From NCBI GenBank assembly GCA_013286945.1, contig JABDET010000011.1:1-33825 (forward strand): a stretch of 33,825 bases of DNA, read 5' to 3'. The first letter of the stretch is position 1. Every line of letters starts with the position of its first letter. The DNA is from Candidatus Melainabacteria bacterium (GTDB taxonomy: Bacteria > Vulcanimicrobiota > JABDET01). Shown here one piece after another: positions 8,376 to 17,053 of the stretch. The position numbers and the translations under genes are program-made. The notes below the pieces were generated by a model. That model was not told where the DNA came from and made no database searches. It saw only the letters and a list, made by a program, of their open reading frames with translations.

Positions 8376-10397
8376 CTACTTGCCGAGCATCTTTAAGGCG
8401 ATCGAAATCATGTGGTCACTCGTCAATCCAAGCTTCTCGTAAATAATCTCGGCTGGGGCCGAGGCACCAAAACGATCAATGCCCACCATCTCCCCTTTGG
8501 CTCCAACGAATTCCCGCCAACCAAAGGAGCTAGCCGCTTCAATGGCGATTCGTTTTTCCACCTGAGGGGGAAGCACTCGATCGCGGTATTCTTTTGGTTG
8601 CTTTCTGAAAAGATCAAGACTCGGAATGCTGACCAGGCGCACCTTCATATTTTTTTCTTTTAGTTTTTCGTAGGCTTCCATGGCAATTGATACTTCGGAC
8701 CCGCTTCCCATCAAGATAATTTCCGGAAGTCCTTCGGAATCAATTAAAATATACGCTCCCTTTTCAAGTTGATCCGCTGAACTAAACTTCGTTCGATCAA
8801 GGATGGGAAGCTTTTGTCGAGTTAAAACAAGGCAAACCGGTCCGTCTTGATGCTCAATCGCCACGCGCCATGCTGCCACTGTTTCATTGGCATCGGCAGG
8901 ACGGATGGTCAAAACATTCGGGGTAGCCCGAAGTGTGGCCAGCTGCTCAACCGGTTGATGGGTAGGACCGTCCTCACCCAGGCCAACACTGTCATGCGTG
9001 AAAACGTAAATCGTTCGAAGCTTCATGAGTGCGGCCAGTCGAACCGAAGGTTTGCAATAGTCCAAGAAATTAAAAAAGGTGCCGCCATACGCGATAAACC
9101 CAGCCCCAGAAAGAGCAATGCCATTTAAGGCCCCTGCCATGGCATGTTCGCGGACCCCGAAGCGAAGATTTCGAGCATCGAACCTTCCCGCTTCAAAATC
9201 TCCGGAATCCTTGATGGTTGTTTCTGTGGAGGTTGCAAGATCGGCAGACCCCCCAAAGAGAAACGGGAGCGCCGGCGCTAATGCATTGATGGCTTTATTC
9301 GAAGCCTGCCGTGTTGCAAGGGGACCGTCTTTCGGCTGAAATGAAGGAAGCGCTTTTTTCCAACCGGATGGAAGTTCTCCCTTCATGAATCGATCGAATT
9401 CATCGGCCAACTCTGGAAAAGCTTTCTTGTAATTAGCGTACAAGGTCTTCCAATCGTCTTCCCGTTTCTGGCCAGACTCGATGGAGAGCCGGTAACAATC
9501 GAGGGCTTCCTTCGGAACATAGAAAGCAGGCTCAAGTGGCCATCCCAAGTTTTGTTTGGTGGCCTTAACCTCATCGGCGCCCAGTGGGGAACCGTGTGCA
9601 GCAGCGGTATCTTGCTTGTGAGGACTTCCGTATCCAAGATGCGTTCGCGCAATGATGAGATGCGGCTCCCCCTTCACGCGCTGTGCTTGCTCAATCGCTC
9701 CTGAAATGGCTGCCGTGTCGTTACCCTCGATGTGCTGGACATGCCAGTGATAAGCCTCGAAGCGCTTCCCCACATCTTCACTGAACGAGAGATCGGTGGG
9801 TCCATCCAAGCTCACGTGATTATCGAGATAGATGTAAATGAGATTGTCGAGCTTTAGATGTCCTGCCAAAGAAGCGGCCTCACTCGAAATCCCCTCCATC
9901 ATATCACCATCACTGCAAACGCAATAAATCTGATAATCCAAGAGCGGGAAATTGGGTTTGTTGAACTTGCCAGCCAAGAACTTTTGCGCCATTCCCATCC
10001 CAACCGCGTTAGCAAAACCTTGCCCAAGAGGACCTGTTGTGGTTTCCACCCCTGGCGTTTCACCGTACTCAGGATGACCGGGAGTCTTGCTCCCCCATTG
10101 GCGAAAAGCTTTGATATCCTCCAGTGTCAGATCATAGCCGGTCAAAAAAAGCAAACTGTAAATCAACATAGAGCCATGTCCAGCGGAGAGAACGAAGCGA
10201 TCCCTTCCTGGCCATTTCGGGTTTTTGGGATTGTGCCGAAGATACTTGGTCCAAAGCACATAACCGATAGGAGCAGCCTCCATCGGAAGGCAAGGATGGC
10301 CAGATTTTGCCTTTTCTACCCCATCCACGCTGAGAAAGCGAATCGTGTTAATGCACAGCTGTTCTAAAGTCGTTTTATCTGCTGTTAGTTTCTCCAT
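8376..10397 (-). CDS. tkt: Transketolase
   Basis: This 673-aa, full-length protein (the family is usually 650-700) transfers two-carbon ketol units in the non-oxidative pentose phosphate pathway using thiamine diphosphate and a divalent metal. N-terminal thiamine domain: [18 protein letters not shown], then [14 protein letters not shown], then the metal/diphosphate motif [19 protein letters not shown] with LDNHVSLDG. Pyrimidine domain: [19 protein letters not shown], containing the activating Glu, and [22 protein letters not shown]-terminal domain: [12 protein letters not shown] and [13 protein letters not shown] ending. The ATG at 10397 follows GGGGGA. It sits 11 bases after the stop of the 146-aa unknown gene, suggesting co-transcription. 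All catalytic motifs look intact. Confidence 0.97.
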   Translation of the reverse strand: MEKLTADKTTLEQLCINTIRFLSVDGVEKAKSGHPCLPMEAAPIGYVLWTKYLRHNPKNPKWPGRDRFVLSAGHGSMLIYSLLFLTGYDLTLEDIKAFRQWGSKTPGHPEYGETPGVETTTGPLGQGFANAVGMGMAQKFLAGKFNKPNFPLLDYQIYCVCSDGDMMEGISSEAASLAGHLKLDNLIYIYLDNHVSLDGPTDLSFSEDVGKRFEAYHWHVQHIEGNDTAAISGAIEQAQRVKGEPHLIIARTHLGYGSPHKQDTAAAHGSPLGADEVKATKQNLGWPLEPAFYVPKEALDCYRLSIESGQKREDDWKTLYANYKKAFPELADEFDRFMKGELPSGWKKALPSFQPKDGPLATRQASNKAINALAPALPFLFGGSADLATSTETTIKDSGDFEAGRFDARNLRFGVREHAMAGALNGIALSGAGFIAYGGTFFNFLDYCKPSVRLAALMKLRTIYVFTHDSVGLGEDGPTHQPVEQLATLRATPNVLTIRPADANETVAAWRVAIEHQDGPVCLVLTRQKLPILDRTKFSSADQLEKGAYILIDSEGLPEIILMGSGSEVSIAMEAYEKLKEKNMKVRLVSIPSLDLFRKQPKEYRDRVLPPQVEKRIAIEAASSFGWREFVGAKGEMVGIDRFGASAPAEIIYEKLGLTSDHMISIALKMLGK

Positions 10398-10408
10398 CAA
10401 TCCCCCGA

Positions 10409-10849
10409 CTAACCCAACCCGATCAATCTTGTCACACTCTTAATGGCATCCCATCCCAGCTGTGGAAGCTGCCAACGAAGCGATGCCTGCAAGACAGATC
10501 GCGCCTCTTGCCTTCTCTTCTCAAAAACACCCTCGCCTTCGTTATAGGCGTCCAGGATTTTCGTCTCGTCACCAGGGGGTGTGGCATAAAATAGGTTGGC
10601 AAACGGTTGATAGGCATTCCAGCCAACGGGAAAAACTCCGGTTGATCCATCCCAAGGCGGAGATGAGAACGCCTCAGCCCCGGCTTGGGTTCTCTCGTCA
10701 TCGGAACCGGAAGTCTCAAAGTGCTGGCTCGCCCTTTCACGAGCTTGGCGATAAGGAGCAAAAGCTTCTTGCCTGGCGAGTCTGACCTCTCTTGCATAGC
10801 TCGAGAAAGCCGCGGTGATGTTTCGCACATCCTGACGTATCTTTGCCAT
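10409..10849 (-). CDS. Hypothetical protein, 146 aa
   Basis: I do not recognise a family. The protein begins [23 protein letters not shown]. It has an N-terminal amphipathic, Arg/Ala/Gln-rich helical segment (about 1-40), a polar, Pro/Gly/aromatic central part (about 60-95) and a C-terminal helical segment (about 105-146). There are no Cys residues, signal peptide or membrane segment. The start at 10849 was chosen because GGAGGA lies 4 bases upstream; the frame remains open to 10948 but without a better site. It lies between the sigma-region-4 repeat gene and transketolase, all in one direction, with only 11 bases before tkt. Its coding reality rests on the strong ribosome site and the operon position. 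Confidence 0.65.
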   Translation of the reverse strand: MAKIRQDVRNITAAFSSYAREVRLARQEAFAPYRQARERASQHFETSGSDDERTQAGAEAFSSPPWDGSTGVFPVGWNAYQPFANLFYATPPGDETKILDAYNEGEGVFEKRRQEARSVLQASLRWQLPQLGWDAIKSVTRLIGLG

Positions 10850-10951
10850 GGGGTCCTCCGGGGCTTGTCTATAAAAATATCTTTTTACCATTCCTTGATT
10901 GATTCTGTTTCCCCTGCACTTTAAACCCACGAAAAACCTCCCCCTCACCCG

Positions 10952-12520
10952 CTACTCTTCCAGAGTGGGAAGGAGATCTAGCTTCTTTAAGGCTCGACTT
11001 TGAATCAGCATGATTTCCCCTGATCCACACCCCTGAGCTAGCGCGATTTGCGGAAGCGTTTGTTTTGGGCGATTCCCTGTGCTGAAGCTTTGCAACAAGA
11101 CTTCCCTTTCCATGAAATCAAGTTGATTCGAGCGCTCCTTCAATCTCTTAGCGACTAGCCCCGGAGTAGCGCGCCGTATTTCTTCGTCTTCAGGAACCGC
11201 AGCAATGACATAAACAATTCGCTTCCATTGATCACAAGTTGGCGGAAGTAAGCTAAGTTTTTTGAGTGCGCGAGACTGCGCCTTCCAGATCAAACGAAAG
11301 TTTTTCTGCAAGCGATTGGCTATGCCCTCGAGCGTGGTGGGTTGTTCACCTTCAAGACCAAACCGCAGGACGAGAACTTGCTTTTCATAAGGAGTTATTC
11401 GAACAGAACCATTCAACCGCATGTCCACTGACTCTGGCGAAGCCGCCTCGATTCTCCAGCGTTTTTTTACTTTTCCGGTCTCACGAATCCGGTGCCAAGC
11501 CCCTCGACTTTCTGGAGCGGCCAGGCCCAGTCTATCGAGGCCACGGCGTTGGGTTCTGCTCACCGATCGCTCGTCTTTCAATCCCAAAACGTTGAGAACC
11601 TGCTGCAGTGTCATGGGTGGCTTCTCATCGAGACCAAAACGCAAGGAGATAACCTCTTCCTGGTGGAGGGTAAGCTTTCCGCGAAAATGAGCCATTCGTT
11701 CAATGACCAGTTCTCGGGTTGCTTCCACTCTCGGAAGGACTTGCTCTGGTTTTCGATTGAGATGTCGAATCTTGTGCCATTGGCTACGACTTTGTGGCGG
11801 CTCAAGCGCCAACTTTTTCAACGCGCGATCTTGGATGATGCAGATCGCAGAGGGAGATAGCTTCAGTGATTTAGCGACAAGGTTTAAAGTTTGGCATTGG
11901 CCATTTTTCAAACAGAATCGAAACGACAAGACTTTCTTTTCTCGCGGAGTCAAAGCGTGGGGATAGTCGGCCATTCGCTCTAATACGGCTTCGCTGGTTG
12001 CCGGCATCACGACGAGATCCTTGGGGACGCTTCTGGACTCCTGGCGAATCGCATGCCATCCTTTCCCTGGACGTTCCAGTCCAAGCTTGCCTAAGGCGCG
12101 CCTTTCAATCTTCAGAATTCCGAAAACACTTAATCCCATTGCCTTAGCAACTTCGCGCTGGATTGGAAGGGATTTGAAATCACCCTTTTTCAAGCCAAAT
12201 CGGAATAACAAAACTTCGCTTTCGCGTGAGGTTAAGAGAGCAGGGTCCCCGGCCATTCGCGCGGCTACAGATTCCGGCGTAGCAGGCAAAATTTGTGGCT
12301 TTGGAGCAAGTATGCCTAAACCACGATAAGTCTCAAGACACTCCTCTGCCAGAGGCTCCGTTATCGTGCCAATACGGGGATAAACTGCTTGCTCAGCATT
12401 TACCCGATCGGGAAAACGAAGTATCGCCTCGGCCGCCTGGTCGGTTCGGACGCCTAACTCCCCCTTTGTCTTGTGGAGTCGTGGGAGAGATGCCTGAGAA
12501 ACTTTCACTACTCTAGTCAT
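10952..12520 (-). CDS. Protein with five tandem sigma-70 region-4-like HTH repeats
   Basis: The protein is 522 aa. After a roughly 78-residue unique N-terminus come five units of about 92 residues, starting near 80, 174, 267, 360 and 451. Each follows the plan ATPESV-x(2)-RM, then LT-x-RE-x-VL-x-LRFGL, then a TL-x-x-(V/I)A-x-x-L segment, then a helix ending I-Q-x-RALKKL-x-L, usually with a W-(H/K)-(K/R)-I linker. 'LRFGL...TLEEVA...IR-IE-x-RALKKL' is the hallmark of sigma-70 region 4.2 and its helix-turn-helix. There is no region 2 or 3, so it is not an ordinary sigma factor. Unit 5 has the weakest RFGL segment (QSFST). It may bind DNA at repeated -35-like sites or contact RNA polymerase (inference). 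A promoter with almost no leader precedes it, divergent from the 12630 peptidase gene. Confidence 0.85.
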   Translation of the reverse strand: MTRVVKVSQASLPRLHKTKGELGVRTDQAAEAILRFPDRVNAEQAVYPRIGTITEPLAEECLETYRGLGILAPKPQILPATPESVAARMAGDPALLTSRESEVLLFRFGLKKGDFKSLPIQREVAKAMGLSVFGILKIERRALGKLGLERPGKGWHAIRQESRSVPKDLVVMPATSEAVLERMADYPHALTPREKKVLSFRFCLKNGQCQTLNLVAKSLKLSPSAICIIQDRALKKLALEPPQSRSQWHKIRHLNRKPEQVLPRVEATRELVIERMAHFRGKLTLHQEEVISLRFGLDEKPPMTLQQVLNVLGLKDERSVSRTQRRGLDRLGLAAPESRGAWHRIRETGKVKKRWRIEAASPESVDMRLNGSVRITPYEKQVLVLRFGLEGEQPTTLEGIANRLQKNFRLIWKAQSRALKKLSLLPPTCDQWKRIVYVIAAVPEDEEIRRATPGLVAKRLKERSNQLDFMEREVLLQSFSTGNRPKQTLPQIALAQGCGSGEIMLIQSRALKKLDLLPTLEE

Positions 12521-12528
12521 TGTTACCC

Positions 12529-12557
12529 AGTATATTTTTCTTTCACCCCAATGGCAA
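12529..12557 (-). promoter_or_regulatory. Sigma-70-type promoter for the sigma-region-4 repeat gene
   Basis: On the minus strand TTGCCA (12557-12552), a 17-base spacer and TATACT (12534-12529) form a near-consensus promoter. The ATG at 12520 begins 8 bases after the -10, so the predicted transcript would carry only about 2 leader bases. No Shine-Dalgarno sequence is present. Confidence 0.65.
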
Positions 12558-12560
12558 TGA

Positions 12561-12573
12561 ACAAAATGTTAAC
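12561..12573. promoter_or_regulatory. 13-base box ACAAAATGTTAAC, copy 1 (shared with 33383-33395)
   Basis: The box lies between two divergent promoters: 21 bases upstream of the plus-strand -35 and 3 bases upstream of the minus-strand -35. Its centre is the palindrome GTTAAC flanked by A- and T-rich arms. An identical box occurs at the same distance from the -35 and the ATG at the right end of the window, which argues for a functional upstream site such as an activator or repressor operator. The cognate protein is unknown. Confidence 0.55.
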
Positions 12574-12594
12574 TTTTCTTCATCCGCATCAGCC

Positions 12595-12623
12595 TTGACT
12601 CTGCGGTATTTCTCTGCCATAAT
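12595..12623 (+). promoter_or_regulatory. Promoter of the ATLF-like peptidase gene, predicted leaderless
   Basis: TTGACT (12595-12600), a 17-base spacer and CATAAT (12618-12623). Six bases follow before the ATG at 12630, so the normal initiation position (+1) coincides with the A of the start codon. No ribosome-binding site precedes the ATG, consistent with a leaderless transcript. Confidence 0.7.
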
Positions 12624-12629
12624 TGAATC

Positions 12630-13595
12630 ATGGAAATACGAAGAGTAGGCTTAAACGCGTTTGATCAGCAGTCGATTCAAGCCATCCAACGCGAGATGGC
12701 CAGAAGCATCAAACCGAACGTCTTTCGGGAGATCCCCGAGGAGGTTCAACTTGCACTTTGGCTAACCGATTTGGTCCAACTGAGTGCAGAGGCCAAAGAG
12801 CTTCTCAAGAAAGTTCGAAATGGAAACTTCGCCGAAATTGAAGAATCTGGCTGGCTTGCACTTCTCGAAGAGCTTCAAGAACAAATAAAGGGGCAAACTC
12901 CGGCCTCAAACAAAAATGGAGACCCAAGGCTCAATCTTATCAGCCTTCCCATCATGCGTCCTCCGCTTGAAGAAGTGCTTCCACGTGATGAGAGCCGCAA
13001 GGAGAAAAAAGGAGCCGAGCGGCAGACTCCGCTTCGTCAGCTCATTGCCGGCATGATTGTAAAGTCAACCCGAAAAGAAGTGACACAAAGGTTAATCGAC
13101 GAGCTTGAACCTCTCGGCATACACTTCATCCAAGCTTGTAAAACTTTCGGAGTTCATTTGCTCGTTCTGGCACAAAAGGAGCGCCTAAGCCAAATCAAGG
13201 TCCATCAGATGTCCTTGATCGTTCCAGGAGAACGAACCGATGATGGGCGATTGAAGGATGCAGTCCGTGGCATGTATTTTGAAGATCGCCGACTGATTGT
13301 CTTGGGCGAAGAACAAATCGGAGTTCCAGGTCATCTCACCAGTGTCCATGAACTGGCGCATGCTTATGATCACGCTTTCTCTGAAGAGCACCATCGACTT
13401 CACCACCTTTCCACCCAACTATGGAACCTGTTTGGCAAGAGTCGGAAGAAAGCCATCACCGATTATGCGGCCACCAAACCTGCTGAATATTTTGCGGAAT
13501 CCGTTGAAGCTTATTTTCTGGAAGCGAACCGAATGGCGCTCAAAGCAAATGACCCCCAAATGTTTGAATACCTGCAAAATCTCTTTCAGCTCTGA
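12630..13595 (+). CDS. ATLF-like (anthrax lethal factor-type) zinc metallopeptidase
   Basis: This 321-aa protein has a zinc-binding HELAH motif at 240-244 (TSVHELAHAYDHAF). A second conserved block, DYAATKPAEYFAESVEAYF, lies at about 278-296. In the anthrax lethal factor/Pro-Pro endopeptidase group the equivalent E-(F/Y)-F-A-E supplies the third zinc ligand (here E286 or E290), and a preceding Tyr (Y279) assists catalysis. Residues 1-125 are helical and charged with no recognisable domain. There is no signal peptide or membrane segment, so it is either cytoplasmic or exported by a non-Sec route. The ATG at 12630 has no Shine-Dalgarno but sits exactly at the predicted transcription start. It is divergent from the five-repeat sigma-region-4 gene across 109 bases. 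Many family members are toxins, but nothing here shows toxicity. Confidence 0.8.
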   Translation: MEIRRVGLNAFDQQSIQAIQREMARSIKPNVFREIPEEVQLALWLTDLVQLSAEAKELLKKVRNGNFAEIEESGWLALLEELQEQIKGQTPASNKNGDPRLNLISLPIMRPPLEEVLPRDESRKEKKGAERQTPLRQLIAGMIVKSTRKEVTQRLIDELEPLGIHFIQACKTFGVHLLVLAQKERLSQIKVHQMSLIVPGERTDDGRLKDAVRGMYFEDRRLIVLGEEQIGVPGHLTSVHELAHAYDHAFSEEHHRLHHLSTQLWNLFGKSRKKAITDYAATKPAEYFAESVEAYFLEANRMALKANDPQMFEYLQNLFQL

Positions 13596-13689
13596 AACGG
13601 TTACCCCGCAAATCTCCTCATGAAGGAAGAATATTTTTTCTCGTCGAACCGGCACATAAGTCGTCGTCGACTAGGGAGGACAAGCCAAA

Positions 13690-14424
13690 ATGCCCCAAAA
13701 CGAAGCGGTCACACTGCAATACAAGATGACCAAAAACGAAGAATACGTTTATGACATCACGGTCGACTCGACTCGACAAGCAGAATCTGCTGGCAACCGA
13801 CAAGAAGAACACGATCTTCTTCGAATGAAAATGGCGCAAAAGGTCACGGCGGTTAACGGGGATGGAACGTATAACCTGGAAATGATTGTTGAACCTCAGA
13901 AGCTTTCCAAGAATAATCAAGAGGTGGCGCTTCAAGCCGAAAAACAAAAAGTTCAAATGCGAATGTCCCGAAGCGGGGAAATTCTTGAAACTTCACTACA
14001 AGGTCCAGCCACCCAGCCGTCGTTTCCCACAAGACCAATCTTTATCGGAGAGACATGGGAAGGAGAAAGCAAAGTCAATCTTCAGGACCCCACAACAGGT
14101 CAGCCTATTCCGCCGGTCACATTAAAGTTCATCTACACTTTATCTTCGGTCAAAAAAATCAAGGGATACGATTGTGCCCACATCGTGGTCAAGAACCCAG
14201 AAACTGAGATTCCGTTAAGCCAGGGCGTAACTCAAACCATCTCGGCAAGAGGCGACACCTATTTTGCCCATAAGGAGGGCCGCCTCGTGAAATCTGATGT
14301 GGAAACACGCATCGTGATGACCCTACCCGAAGGGACCCTTCACAACACCATCAAAATTTCAGTCGAACTTGTCGATACTCCGAAGTCAATTTCATCTGGC
14401 AACGAGTTTTTGATTTCTGGCTAG
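13690..14424 (+). CDS. Hypothetical beta-rich protein, 244 aa
   Basis: No confident family. The sequence alternates polar and hydrophobic residues through long stretches (KMTKNEEYVYDITVD, DGTYNLEMIVEPQKL, GETWEGESKVNL, GDTYFAHKEGRLVKSDVETRI), as in beta-sandwich or lipoprotein-carrier-like proteins. The pattern 'F-x-G-E-T-W' followed by 'Y-x-L-x-x-V-x-x-I-x-G-Y-x-C-A-x-I' resembles DUF6263-type proteins. No signal peptide is seen, which is odd if it is envelope-located. The ATG at 13690 has GGGAGGA about 9 bases upstream. It follows the ATLF-like peptidase by 94 bases on the same strand. That gap contains AGTCG-TCGT-CGACT, a short inverted repeat, just before the ribosome site. Confidence 0.7.
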   Translation: MPQNEAVTLQYKMTKNEEYVYDITVDSTRQAESAGNRQEEHDLLRMKMAQKVTAVNGDGTYNLEMIVEPQKLSKNNQEVALQAEKQKVQMRMSRSGEILETSLQGPATQPSFPTRPIFIGETWEGESKVNLQDPTTGQPIPPVTLKFIYTLSSVKKIKGYDCAHIVVKNPETEIPLSQGVTQTISARGDTYFAHKEGRLVKSDVETRIVMTLPEGTLHNTIKISVELVDTPKSISSGNEFLISG

Positions 14425-14513
14425 GCCCTAAAGCCCGCAGTTCTCAGTTCTCAGAAAATAGCAGGGGCTTCTTCCATTCAAAAGAAAACTTCAATTATGA
14501 ACGACTACACATC

Positions 14514-14530
14514 GGAGTCAGGACGACTCC
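14514..14530. promoter_or_regulatory. Perfect inverted repeat GGAGTC-AGGAC-GACTCC upstream of the HD-GYP/BTAD gene
   Basis: The six-base arms and five-base centre are exact. The site lies 39 bases upstream of the ATG at 14570, in the 145-base gap 14425-14569. That gap also holds a tandem GTTCTCA pair near 14440 and two CATAAT hexamers (14542-14547 and 14561-14566) with no convincing -35. It may be an operator or a small hairpin. There is no T-tract, so it is not a terminator. Confidence 0.4.
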
Positions 14531-14569
14531 ATCATTCGTTCCATAATTTGACAGGGATGTCATAATTCT

Positions 14570-17053
14570 ATGCTTGGGGAAAAAATCGTCCTCCTCCATC
14601 AATCCAATCTTTCAAAGTACCTACAACAAGCCGGTTATGAGGTACTCGTTGCTCCCCCAGGAGAGGCCTTTCAGTTCTTTCAAAAAAAAGAGGCCGACCT
14701 CTTGGTGAACTGGGAGGCACGTGGAAATGCGTGGGAGTTGCGTGCTCTTGGCCTGCTCGATAACCCCGCCTATCTTGCGAAACAGCTCGTCCGGCTTTAT
14801 CTTCAAGGGAAGACCCTCATCGCCTCTCCCCTTTTGGGGGTACAAGCGTTGGCACGCCTGATCCAAGATCGAAACATTGAGGAAGAGAAAGAGGCGGAAA
14901 GCAAAGAAATGGAAGAAAGCGCTTTCCTCATGCTAGCACAAATTTCCAAAGCCATCGAAGAACGAACTTCTTTCTTCGCAGGCTACGGTAAAAAGCTTGA
15001 ACAAATTGCTCTTGGTTTAGCACAAGCCACCGGGGTTTCCAGTGAAGGCCTCAAGCTTTTACGCCGCGCTGCCCTTGTTCATCAACTTGGAATGATTCAT
15101 GTCCCAGAAACAGTGATCAGCAAAGCAGGCCCTCTCTCTGCTGAAGAACGACCGCTCATCCAAAGTCATGCCACCATGGTCCGAAAAATTCTCTCCTCTT
15201 TTCCTCCACTGAATTCGGTGGCTTCTCTTCTGATGGCCCATCATGAGTGGTATAATGGCGACGGTTATCCCACCGGGCTAGCCGAAGAAGAAATCTCTTT
15301 GGAGGCACAGGTTCTTGGGCTCGCGGAAGCTTACATCAGCTTAACTTCTCCAAGACCCCATCGTCAGGCTCTCCCTCACGAGAATGCCATGAGCATCTTA
15401 AAACTTGCTTCGGGCACTCAGTTTGATCCGAAGCTCGTCGAAACACTTCCGAAGGCCTTAAGCAATAAGGTTTCGTCAGACGCTTATTACTTGAAACTTC
15501 CAAGTCACGTGGGCCTTGTGGCCTTAGGGGGGATTCTCCACCTTAACGAGCATTATACGGAGGCACAAGCTGTTTGGGATGAAGCCAACACTTTCTTGGA
15601 ACCCAAAAGCGCTTTGAAAGTGCTCTCAGACATTTGGGGATCCCAAACCTTTTGGGCCCTTGGACACCTTCAGGGAATTGAGCGTGCCAAAAAAGCGATT
15701 GTGCAAGCTTACAAGAACAATCAGTCCCTTCTCTTAGGACACGCGCTTCTCAACCTAGGACTCCTTGAATTGTCGCGCGGACGGCTCGACGAGTGTCTCG
15801 ACCTGCTTCCCTTGGCGGTTGATTTGCTTGAACAAGAAGGGGATCATCATGCGAGCGCCCTCGCGACTTGGGCCCTCACGCGTAGCGAGTTTTATTTTAG
15901 CAATAACAAAAAAGATTTCTCGGGATCATTCCACCAAGTCTTGGAAAAGTTTTTGTTTTATGTGGAACGATTGGCTCTAAACGACTTTGTCATTCGCCAT
16001 GATTCCGAGAACCTTCCTCTTCTTCTTCAAGCGCTTTCCCTTGGAATCCGTCGAGATACAGTAAGGCATCTTTTAACTCGAATGGCGGAAAGGGGCGAAG
16101 AGGAATTGCTCCGCTTGGTTCGGGAATCCAAAGGTCAATACAGCAAGGATGTTTACTCGTTCATCTCCGAAATACAAAGCAAAAAAGTAGCAAGAAGTCC
16201 GGTTTCGATGCCTGCATCTTCAATCTCCCTGGAAGAAGAATTGCAGGACCCGCAATCAAGTCCTCCGACTTCCTCGGACGAGAAAGAGCTCATGATTCGC
16301 TGCTTCGGCCGATTTCAAGTTACTTGTTCTGGCACCCTCATTGCCGAAGGTGATTGGAAGACTCGCAAAGTCCGCTCGATCTTTGCTTATCTCTTGACGC
16401 ACCCAGAAGAGCCGATTTCCGAAGAAACGTTACTTGAACTTTTTTGGCCCACCAATGGCTTGGAAAAAGGGAGGCATGCGCTTCACACCACAATCTATCG
16501 ATTGCGCAGAGCCCTGGAGCCAAGCTTAGGAAAAGGTGGACAATCGCGATATGTTCTTCACAAGGGGAATGCTTATTACTTCAATCGCCACATTCCTTAC
16601 TGGATTGATTTGGAAGAATTTGAAAAGCAGATCAAACGAGGCCAGATTTTCGAAAATCAAGGTGAAACCGAGCAAGCACAATTGGAATACGAGAAAGCCC
16701 ATGCACTTTACACCGGGGCCTTCATTCCAGAGCATTCCGATGAGCCCTGGTGCACCCCTTTTCGCGAAAAGTATCAGCGTCTTTTTATCCGATCCCTCCT
16801 TTCTCTCATTCAGTTTGCAGCCACTCGCCACGCATGGAAAGACGTGATCCAATTAGCGGGGCGGGTCTTGAAAGAAGAGCCGTCCAATGAACAGGCGCAT
16901 CAAATGCTCATGCAAGCTTATTTCTCCACTGGGAAGCGAGACGAGGCCATGCAACAGTATCATGTTTGTTTGGATCTTCTGAAAAACAACCTCCACATTT
17001 CCCCTTCAGAAGAAACCGTGAGTCTTTATCAGCAAATGCAGAAAAGCTCGTGA
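14570..17053 (+). CDS. Degenerate REC + degenerate HD-GYP + wHTH-BTAD regulator
   Basis: This 827-aa protein starts with about 100 residues shaped like a receiver domain but without the acidic pocket; N47 stands where the phosphoacceptor Asp should be. Residues 130-300 are an HD-GYP domain. The HD pair is H171-Q172 and the usual 'DIGK' reads QLGM. The HHE of the motif HHEWYNGDGYP is at 224-226, with GYP at 232-234, so the fold is kept but the catalytic metal site is damaged. About 320-540 is helical (TPR-like). A winged helix starts near 575 (CFGRFQV...LLELFWP...GRHALHTTIYRLRRAL) and a BTAD runs from about 690 to 827. A likely role is a c-di-GMP- or nucleotide-responsive transcription regulator (inference). 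The stop overlaps the phoB-like GTG start by 4 bases. No strong ribosome site is seen; AGGGA is 12 bases upstream. Confidence 0.85.
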   Translation: MLGEKIVLLHQSNLSKYLQQAGYEVLVAPPGEAFQFFQKKEADLLVNWEARGNAWELRALGLLDNPAYLAKQLVRLYLQGKTLIASPLLGVQALARLIQDRNIEEEKEAESKEMEESAFLMLAQISKAIEERTSFFAGYGKKLEQIALGLAQATGVSSEGLKLLRRAALVHQLGMIHVPETVISKAGPLSAEERPLIQSHATMVRKILSSFPPLNSVASLLMAHHEWYNGDGYPTGLAEEEISLEAQVLGLAEAYISLTSPRPHRQALPHENAMSILKLASGTQFDPKLVETLPKALSNKVSSDAYYLKLPSHVGLVALGGILHLNEHYTEAQAVWDEANTFLEPKSALKVLSDIWGSQTFWALGHLQGIERAKKAIVQAYKNNQSLLLGHALLNLGLLELSRGRLDECLDLLPLAVDLLEQEGDHHASALATWALTRSEFYFSNNKKDFSGSFHQVLEKFLFYVERLALNDFVIRHDSENLPLLLQALSLGIRRDTVRHLLTRMAERGEEELLRLVRESKGQYSKDVYSFISEIQSKKVARSPVSMPASSISLEEELQDPQSSPPTSSDEKELMIRCFGRFQVTCSGTLIAEGDWKTRKVRSIFAYLLTHPEEPISEETLLELFWPTNGLEKGRHALHTTIYRLRRALEPSLGKGGQSRYVLHKGNAYYFNRHIPYWIDLEEFEKQIKRGQIFENQGETEQAQLEYEKAHALYTGAFIPEHSDEPWCTPFREKYQRLFIRSLLSLIQFAATRHAWKDVIQLAGRVLKEEPSNEQAHQMLMQAYFSTGKRDEAMQQYHVCLDLLKNNLHISPSEETVSLYQQMQKSS

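Noticed and set aside
14542..14566. Two CATAAT hexamers and a TTGACA directly upstream of the HD-GYP/BTAD gene
   Set aside because: The TTGACA lies between them with a 7-base gap to the second, and no acceptable -35/-10 pair can be formed.
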